NCBI RefSeq assembly: GCF_000010725.1
Contig: NC_013860.1
Coordinates: 186,001-250,000 of the forward strand
Length of the DNA stretch: 64,000 nt
DNA from: Azospirillum sp. B510
GTDB taxonomy: Bacteria; Pseudomonadota; Alphaproteobacteria; Azospirillales; Azospirillaceae
Direction: 5' to 3'
Positions 58,801-64,000 of the stretch are shown in pieces (position 1 is the stretch's first letter; each line of letters begins with the position of its first letter). The translations under genes and the position numbers were made by a program. A model generated the notes under the pieces. It saw only the letters and a program-made list of their open reading frames with translations. It did not search any database and was not told the DNA's origin.

Positions 58801-60970
58801 CGAACAGGGGGTACGGCTGCCGGCCTTCGCTGCCGCCGGAGCGCACATAATGGACCAACAATGGCAGACCGCTGCCAAGAACATCGGCATAGCGGCTGCG
58901 GTAATAGCCGGCATCGAACAGCGGATGGGGAGACGGAGCCACGGAGGGCGGGGCTGTGACATAGTGCAGCAGCGGGTTGGCACGCGCCGCCTCGCCCGCC
59001 GCCGCCACATAACAGACCGGGTCGAACAGAGGGTGCGGCGACAGGCCCCGGGCGGCACCGCTTGCCAGATAGTGGAGCAGCGGATTGGCGCGCGCGGCAT
59101 CGCCAGCCTGGGCGATGTAGTGCGCCGGGTCGAACAGGGGATGCGGCGACAGGCCCGCACCGATCTCGGCCGTCAGGTAATGGCGCAGCGGGTTGGCACG
59201 CGCGGTCTCGCCGGCCTGGGCGACGTAATGCACCGGGTCGAACAGGGGATGCGGCGACAGACCAGCACCAGCCGTCAGGTAATGGAGCAGCGGATTGACG
59301 CGCGCGGCATCGCCGGCCTGGACGAGGTAATGCGCCGGGTCGAACAGAGGATGCGGCGACAGGCCCGCAGCGATGCCGGCCGTCAGGTAATGGCGCAGCG
59401 GATCGACGCGCGCGGCATCGCCGGCCTGGACGAGGTAATGCGCCGGGTCGAACAGGGGATGCGGCGACAGGCCCGCAGCGATGCCGGCCGTCAGGTAATG
59501 GAGCAGCGGATTGACGCGCGCGGCATCGCCAGCCTGGGCGACGTAATGCGCCGGGTCGAACAGGGGATGCGGCGACAGGCCCGCACCGATCTCGGCCGTC
59601 AGGTAATGGAGCAGCGGATTGGCGCGCGCGGCATCACCAGCCTGGGCGAGGTAATGCGCCGGGTTGAACAGGGGATGCGGCGACAGGCCCGCAGCGATGC
59701 CGGCCGTCAGGTAATGGCGCAGCGGATTGGCGCGCGCGGCATCATCAGCCTGGGCGATGTAGTACGCCGGATCGAACAGGGGATGCGGCGACAGGCCCGC
59801 ACCGATCTCGGTCGTCAGGTAATGGAGCAGCGGGTTGGCGCGCGCGGCCTCGCCAGCCTGGGCGATGTAGTGCGCCGGATCGAACAGGGGATGCGGCGAC
59901 AGGCCCGCACCGATCTCGGTCGTCAGGTAATGGAGCAGCGGGTTGGCGTGAGCGGCCTCGCCAGCCTGGGCGATGTAATGCGCCGGATCGAACAGGGGAT
60001 GCGGAACGCGCCCTTCGGCAGCGCCCGAGGACAGGAAATGCTGCAATGAGCCGAAATGCGCCTCATCCTCGGCCTGCAGTTGGTAATGGACAGGGTCGAA
60101 CAGGGGATGCGGCGACAACCCGGCACCAATGCCGGTCGTCAGGTAATGGAGCAGCGGGTTCGCCCGTGCGGCATCGCCAGCCTGGGAGATGTAATAGGTC
60201 GGGTCGAACAGAGGGTGCGGCGACAGACCAGCACCGGCACCAGCCGTCAGGTAATGGAGCAGCGGGTTGGCGTGAGCGGCCTCGCCAGCCTGGGCGATGT
60301 AGTGCGCCGGGTCGAACAAAGGGTGCGGCGACAGACCAGCACCGGCACCAGCCGTCAGGTAATGGAGCAGCGGGTTGGCATGAGCGGCATCCCCGGCCTG
60401 GGCGATGTAGTGCGCCGGGTTGAACAGAGGGTGCGGAGCGCGCCCTTCAATGGCGCCGGAAGACAGGAAATGCTGGAGTGGGCCGAAACGCGCCTCATCC
60501 CCGGCCTGCAGTTGGTAATGGGCCGGGTCGAACAGAGGATGCGGCGACAGCCCGGCACCAATGCCGGTCGTCAGGTAATGGAGCAGCGGGTTTGCCCGTG
60601 CGGCATCGCCAGCCTGGGAGATGTAATAGGTCGGGTCGAACAGAGGGTGCGGAGCACGCCCTTCGGCGGCGCCGGAGGACAGGAAATGCAGCAGCGGCAG
60701 CAATCCGCTCGCGACCATGTCCGGATTGCAGCTGCGGTAATAGGCCGCATCGAACAACGGGTGCGGTGACAATCCTTCGGCGTCGCCACCCGTAATGTAG
60801 TCACGGATGGCATCGCTCAGATTGGTGAAGGATGTTCCCCGCTCCCGGCTGTAGTGGGCAAGGTTGAACAAACCCGAATTGGCGATCGTCGTCACGATGG
60901 TGTCGAGGGGGTCCTGCCCGGAACCGCCGGCAACCGCGGAAGAGGGGGCCCGGGAAAGCTTCTTGCTCAT
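55874..60970 (-). CDS. Giant 36-residue-repeat protein with C-terminal GT4-like domain
   Basis: The product is 1,698 residues. After a short Ser/Gly-rich N-terminus, residues about 67-1320 hold roughly 35 tandem units, mostly of 36 residues. A typical unit reads HPLFDPAHYIAQAGDAAR and then NPLLHYLTAGIGAGLSP. Units at the C-terminal side of the array are divergent; those in the middle are almost identical. Residues 1330-1698 look like a GT-B domain of GT4 type: LAVLGGGHDEQRHIDDMAARL, ERILVPSLDSESRL and LRVVVIGPLTPERGSRILGMA, ending YGYRLAAALQAGLPIAASAIGALPEHLAG. Similar HPLFD-x-x-Y repeats occur singly or in small numbers in other glycosyltransferases (recalled), but an array this long is exceptional. 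The start at 60970 (MSKKLSRAP) is chosen over upstream Mets by composition; this is uncertain. Confidence 0.85.
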   Translation of the reverse strand: MSKKLSRAPSSAVAGGSGQDPLDTIVTTIANSGLFNLAHYSRERGTSFTNLSDAIRDYITGGDAEGLSPHPLFDAAYYRSCNPDMVASGLLPLLHFLSSGAAEGRAPHPLFDPTYYISQAGDAARANPLLHYLTTGIGAGLSPHPLFDPAHYQLQAGDEARFGPLQHFLSSGAIEGRAPHPLFNPAHYIAQAGDAAHANPLLHYLTAGAGAGLSPHPLFDPAHYIAQAGEAAHANPLLHYLTAGAGAGLSPHPLFDPTYYISQAGDAARANPLLHYLTTGIGAGLSPHPLFDPVHYQLQAEDEAHFGSLQHFLSSGAAEGRVPHPLFDPAHYIAQAGEAAHANPLLHYLTTEIGAGLSPHPLFDPAHYIAQAGEAARANPLLHYLTTEIGAGLSPHPLFDPAYYIAQADDAARANPLRHYLTAGIAAGLSPHPLFNPAHYLAQAGDAARANPLLHYLTAEIGAGLSPHPLFDPAHYVAQAGDAARVNPLLHYLTAGIAAGLSPHPLFDPAHYLVQAGDAARVDPLRHYLTAGIAAGLSPHPLFDPAHYLVQAGDAARVNPLLHYLTAGAGLSPHPLFDPVHYVAQAGETARANPLRHYLTAEIGAGLSPHPLFDPAHYIAQAGDAARANPLLHYLASGAARGLSPHPLFDPVCYVAAAGEAARANPLLHYVTAPPSVAPSPHPLFDAGYYRSRYADVLGSGLPLLVHYVRSGGSEGRQPYPLFDPAHYIAQAGDAARANPLLHYLTAEIGAGLSPHPLFDPAHYLAQVGDAARVNPLLHYLTAEIGAGLSPHPLFDPGHYLAQAGDAARANPLLHYLTAGIAVGLSPHPLFDPAHYLVQAGEAARVNPLLHYLTAEIGAGLSPHPLFDPAHYLTQAGETARANPLLHYVASGAARGLSPHLLFDPACYMAAAGEAAWANPLLHYVASGAAQGLSPHPLFDPACYVAAAGEAARANPLLHYVTAPPSVAPSPHPLFDAGYYRSRYPDVLGSGLPLLVHYVRSGGSEGRQPHPLFDLDRYAVQHPEVLRRKSPALLHYVTVGAAVGSSPCLLFDPAFYVEQWDGPAPADPLSHYLTVGAAAGLDPHPLFDSAYLRGVDPEAAESTRPLLVHYAERPAGSGLSPHPLFDPAYYRRVYVDLQGYPGDLLVHYLIVGENEGRKPHPLFDPLFYRQQSAGPLTPANALVHYLVEGAGRGLDPSPLFSTRFYQEHGQEQRPVPTTLRGRARSNPLADYVMRGARRNLAPNPCFDPVFYTAQLPVRPSDPLVHYLETGADEGHDPHPDFDQAYYRAGSAEPERIGNPLEHYLLTGRSAGRRPSPLFDPLLDRQRLDHLRQRLTDGRPVVLAVLGGGHDEQRHIDDMAARLDGLAHLLVLTALDKRRLALRLAPLGTALVRLVFDHERHLDQLVAVLREIRVDRLHVHDVDPAQPWLRTLVDALQLPFDLTIRSGQGLLPEAGVMAGDDGMAGRWVIGRAERILVPSLDSESRLKAVHPDAPTVLAIDPIPTFEESGRRSVTPPPLEAEEALRVVVIGPLTPERGSRILGMAAALAMEHQLPLAFHLLGVSAPRLKSYPDTALREHGPYQDSRLPRLLEDLKAHIAWFPDQVPDTYGYRLAAALQAGLPIAASAIGALPEHLAGREWSWLQPADTLPDLWLEYFLTWRTRHFRTGSAPLPAPGHRASPAAHYPQAYLQPMLGGKARA
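57010..60770. repeat. 108-bp tandem repeat array
   Basis: The DNA encoding the 36-residue units is repeated about 35 times, with near-identical copies between about 58380 and 60650. A larger duplication is visible: the segment starting ATGGCAGACCGCTGCCAAGA at 57991 recurs at 58861, 870 bp away, which is eight units. This shows recent expansion by block duplication. Confidence 0.88.
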
Positions 60971-61071
60971 CCAATGTCCGATCACGTTTGCCGCCTCGGT
61001 GTTTGCGATGGCCGGATAATCGCCGGCCATTCTTGCACAACCACACGCCAACGGTCTGTTGGCGACAGACT

Positions 61072-63768
61072 TTATTTTACGCGGCGAAGATAGGCGAGCC
61101 GCTCGACCACCAAACGCCCGGTCACCTCCGGTGCCAAGCAGGAGCGAACCCGCAGGCGCCCCTGCTCGCCGATGTGCCGGGCAAAGGCGGCGTCATCGGC
61201 AAGGCGGCGGATATAGCGGGCCGCGGCCTCCACATCGGGATCGGCCCAGACCTGCCCCTCCCAATGCGGATAACCATTCTCGGGCACCGGCACCAGGCGG
61301 TAGTCGACGAGACAGGCGCTGTCGACCGTCATGAAGTCCATATTGCCCGAATAGGCCGTCGCAACCACCGGCTTCCCAAGCGTCATCGACTCCGCCAGAT
61401 GCAGACCGAAGCCTTCGGAGCGGTGCAAGGAGATGTAGGCATCGGTGCTGCACTGCAACGTCACCATGTCGGCCGCCGAGAGGGTCCCCTCGACCAGGAC
61501 CACCCGCGGATCGGAAGTTGCCAAGGCTCGCAGTTCCTCCAGCCCCTCGCTCACGACATCCCCGCCATGGACCTTGATAACGAGCGTGATGTCGCGACGT
61601 TCGGGAGCGAAGGCGGCGCGGAAGGCCTCCACCGCAGCCTGGGGGTTCTTGCGGCCGATGAAGGATTTAAGATCGAAACTGACGAGGAAGGCGAAGCTGT
61701 CGGCGGGAATGCCAAACTTCGCCCGATTGGCCGGCACCGGCGACAGATCCACGGCGATGGGCATATAGACCACCGGCTTGGACGATTTCAGCGCCACCGA
61801 ACGCTGGATGAAGCTGCTCGGCGCCCAGATCTCGTCCACCAGGTCAAAGGCGGCCTCGTGGCAATCCGGGAATTTCTCCAGCTCCCAGAACCAGCAGGCG
61901 ATGCGATAGCGGCCATAGAGCTTGTCCTGCTCCAGCTCGCTCAACAGGTGGGGAGTCTGATCGGCATTCACATGGTACAGATTGACGTCGAACGGCATCG
62001 ACCGGTCGATCCGGTCGGCCAGACTGTCATCCTGGTTCAACGCCGTCGGCACCCGCAGCTCACGGCAGGCGAAGGGAACGCCCGCCGCATCGAGCCCTTT
62101 GGCCATGCAACGTAGCGCCTGGGCCACACCAAACTCACCGCGGACATAGCCCACCAGATTGATGCCAGGCTTGAGCGCGACTTCCTGACGCACCGTCTCC
62201 GGCGGCGGAGGCGGCAGCTGGGCGGCGATGACGGGGGCCGCCGCGGTGGCCGGGGCATAGGCCTGACGCAGCAGCCGCGTCCGCAAAGCGGAGCGAACAC
62301 CGGCCGGCAGGTGCCGGTAGAGCGGGCGGAGATAGCCGATCGACTCCAGGGCCCAGGCGGCGGCGCTGCTGCTTAGCGGGCGGGGCGGCATCTCGACGAC
62401 GGCCAGCCCGCCGCCGCCAGCCAGGGCCGGGGTCAGATCGGGTCCGTCCGCCGTGGCACACACGGCCTCCCCGGCCGGCGCCGGAGCATGGCCAGGGGAT
62501 TGGGCTGGGGTTTGGACTGCGGGCTGGGAAGCGGAAGCGGCGGCGGACCCGGAGGCCAGCGGCAGCACGTAGGCCGGATCGAACTTCAGCTCATTGAGGC
62601 CGGCATGCAGATACCAGCCGTAAAATCCCTGACGGCCCTCGGCGGTGACCAGGTTGAAGGCTGCCTGCAGGTCCGGACGCAAGGTCCAGACATGGTGCAT
62701 CAGCCGCGTCACCGGCACAGGCGATTGCGATACCTCCGGCGCCGGCGCCATGCAGAAGGCGTAGATCGCCTCCGACGGCCCCTTGCCCGCGGAGGAGGAG
62801 CCGAACGACTCCGGCTTCATCTGTTTGCGGCACAGGCGCCGGATCATCGTGTGGATCGCACGGCCCCGCTCGTCGAACCCATAGGCATAGGGCAGCTTCG
62901 ACAGCTCCGCCCGGCCGTTGGCCACCACCTGCTCCCTGTAATAGGTCAACAGCCGTCCGGCATCGCCCGCGCTGCGCAGGGTGAAGCGGTTCTGATGCTT
63001 GGAGAACAAATCCGGGCTGTTGCCCTCGGCACCGGAAAAATGGAAGAACTGCAACGGCCTGCCATTGGCGGTCCAGTTTCCGTCACGCTCCTCGATCCGG
63101 CGGTGCATCAGGTTCCAGTAAGCGGCGTTGTAGCCCGGATCCCGGAAGACCTTCACCTTGTCAATGAAGGTCGGCAGCAGATCGACCCATTTCTGGTCGA
63201 CATGCAGCCCCTCTTCAAGATCGACCCGGCAGTCATACCGCAGCCGGCGCTCCCACCAGCCCAGGAACGCCCGGGTTTCCGGGGTATCGGCCAGACCAAG
63301 GAAGCCCAGATTGTAGACGCCGACACGCAGGAAGGTCAGGTCATCGGGCAGCTTGCCATCCTCGATGCCGGCACAGGCATGCGGGGTCAGGATGGCATCC
63401 CAGCCCTCGGCGAACAGCCGGTCGAGGTCCGGCATCGCGCCCGTGACCAGGATGTCAGGATCAAGATAGACCACCGGCCGGCCGGGATCGCGCTCGAACA
63501 AATACTTGATGCAGGATGGCTTGACCGCGGTGTTGAATTCGGTGATGTCATAACGAAGCGCCATGGCGTCGAAATCTTCGATTCCGACGTCCTTCGCTTC
63601 AATCACTTCAAATTTCTCGGATTTCGGATCAAGACTGCCATCGATCCGATCGGCCAGAAAGAGCGTGAACTCTGCGTCGGGCCGGAACTCCTTCAAAGAC
63701 TCAAACAATGTCCGCGCAAACGCCAAGTAGTTTTTTGCGCAGATGGAGATAAAATGAGGGGATCGCAT
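61072..63768 (-). CDS. Two-domain glycosyltransferase (GT-A-like plus GT4)
   Basis: The product is 898 residues. Residues 1-330 form a GT-A-type domain (FISICAKNYLAFARTLFESL; a D-P-D motif in VVYLDPDILVTGAM near 99; GLHVDQKWVDLLPTF). A Pro/Ala-rich linker covers about 420-560. Residues 565-898 form a GT4 enzyme (LVGYVRGEFGVAQALRCMAKGL; the donor site in ISLHRSEGFGLHLAESMTLGKPVVAT near 786, with the Glu pair). The start at 63768 (MRSPHFISI) has AGGA about 13 bases upstream. The gene precedes the 36-residue-repeat protein by about 100 bases on the same strand, so they may form an operon. Confidence 0.88.
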   Translation of the reverse strand: MRSPHFISICAKNYLAFARTLFESLKEFRPDAEFTLFLADRIDGSLDPKSEKFEVIEAKDVGIEDFDAMALRYDITEFNTAVKPSCIKYLFERDPGRPVVYLDPDILVTGAMPDLDRLFAEGWDAILTPHACAGIEDGKLPDDLTFLRVGVYNLGFLGLADTPETRAFLGWWERRLRYDCRVDLEEGLHVDQKWVDLLPTFIDKVKVFRDPGYNAAYWNLMHRRIEERDGNWTANGRPLQFFHFSGAEGNSPDLFSKHQNRFTLRSAGDAGRLLTYYREQVVANGRAELSKLPYAYGFDERGRAIHTMIRRLCRKQMKPESFGSSSAGKGPSEAIYAFCMAPAPEVSQSPVPVTRLMHHVWTLRPDLQAAFNLVTAEGRQGFYGWYLHAGLNELKFDPAYVLPLASGSAAASASQPAVQTPAQSPGHAPAPAGEAVCATADGPDLTPALAGGGGLAVVEMPPRPLSSSAAAWALESIGYLRPLYRHLPAGVRSALRTRLLRQAYAPATAAAPVIAAQLPPPPPETVRQEVALKPGINLVGYVRGEFGVAQALRCMAKGLDAAGVPFACRELRVPTALNQDDSLADRIDRSMPFDVNLYHVNADQTPHLLSELEQDKLYGRYRIACWFWELEKFPDCHEAAFDLVDEIWAPSSFIQRSVALKSSKPVVYMPIAVDLSPVPANRAKFGIPADSFAFLVSFDLKSFIGRKNPQAAVEAFRAAFAPERRDITLVIKVHGGDVVSEGLEELRALATSDPRVVLVEGTLSAADMVTLQCSTDAYISLHRSEGFGLHLAESMTLGKPVVATAYSGNMDFMTVDSACLVDYRLVPVPENGYPHWEGQVWADPDVEAAARYIRRLADDAAFARHIGEQGRLRVRSCLAPEVTGRLVVERLAYLRRVK

Positions 63769-64000
63769 GTGGATGCATCCTGTTGTCTTCTGCTGTGGAT
63801 TGCAGTCAAAATCCAAACAGAAGGAAGATAAGGTAGAATTTCAAGAGGCGGTCATACAAAAACATTCTGATCACGTCAACCCCCCTTCCAGGCGCCCGCT
63901 GACTGCGCCAACAATATCAAGTTGATAACCTCCTCGCCGCCGCCGTCCTGCATCGCGGCGACCCCGCTTACTCCCCATGCGGGAGACCGGCGCGATGGGG
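63769..64000. other. Intergenic region at the window edge
   Basis: These 232 bases lie upstream of the last minus-strand gene. A moderately AT-rich stretch (63775-63870) probably contains its promoter. A small palindrome TATCAA-G-TTGATA lies near 63915. No gene is supported. Confidence 0.4.

Noticed and set aside
55859-60049. A 1,396-codon open frame on the plus strand opposite the 36-residue-repeat gene
   Set aside because: It is a shadow of the 108-bp repeat. The minus frame keeps a regular protein motif and a recognisable glycosyltransferase domain; the plus frame does not.
57010-60770. Possible CRISPR array because of the regular 108-bp repeats
   Set aside because: The repeats are continuous coding sequence without unique spacers, and no cas gene is nearby.

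Overview
The window is a GC-rich segment that looks like an Alphaproteobacterium of the Rhodospirillales (Azospirillum-like). This is inferred from base composition, the many TPR-fused glycosyltransferases, the type I secretion genes and the IS66/IS21 elements. No rRNA or tRNA marker is present, so the assignment is tentative. Nearly all of the DNA is accessory: a mobile-element scar followed by about 57 kb devoted to surface glycoconjugates and protein export.

Region 1 (1-7.2 kb) is a mobile-element graveyard. An IS66 transposase gene is split by a complete IS21-type element (245-2853) with a 6-bp target duplication, and also carries a 22-bp frameshifting insertion. A large serine recombinase follows, then a second, oppositely oriented IS66 remnant (tnpA plus truncated tnpB).

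Region 2 (7.3-26.8 kb) holds a flippase-like membrane protein coupled to a GT4-TPR-GT protein, and then a 2,799-residue repeat protein with about 100 units and an intrinsic terminator behind it. Next come a TPR-GT9-like protein and an operon for a type I secretion ABC transporter, its HlyD adaptor and a Sel1-repeat protein. The giant protein is the obvious candidate export substrate.

Region 3 (26.8-49.4 kb) is a glycan factory: a low-GC acyltransferase, four GT41 (OGT/SPINDLY-like) domains in four proteins, gmhA (heptose precursor), GDP-fucose synthase, a DUF5672 protein, a TPR-methyltransferase and a TPR-fucosyltransferase-like protein. Two of the GT41 proteins are very large multi-enzyme fusions (1,246 and 1,587 residues).

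Region 4 (49.4-55.8 kb) has a fifth GT41 protein, a VirC1/ParA-like ATPase with a small partner candidate, a 65-bp near-perfect AT-rich palindrome between them, a second TPR-GT9-like protein and a methyltransferase.

Region 5 (55.9-63.8 kb) has a 1,698-residue protein of about 35 tandem 36-residue repeats fused to a GT4-like domain, followed by a GT-A/GT4 fusion.

Read together, the locus could make and attach sugars (including heptose- and fucose-type) to a secreted Thr/Ser-rich repeat protein or to a capsule/EPS, and export that protein by type I secretion. The enzyme families are seen in the sequence. The link between the glycosyltransferases and the giant protein is inference.
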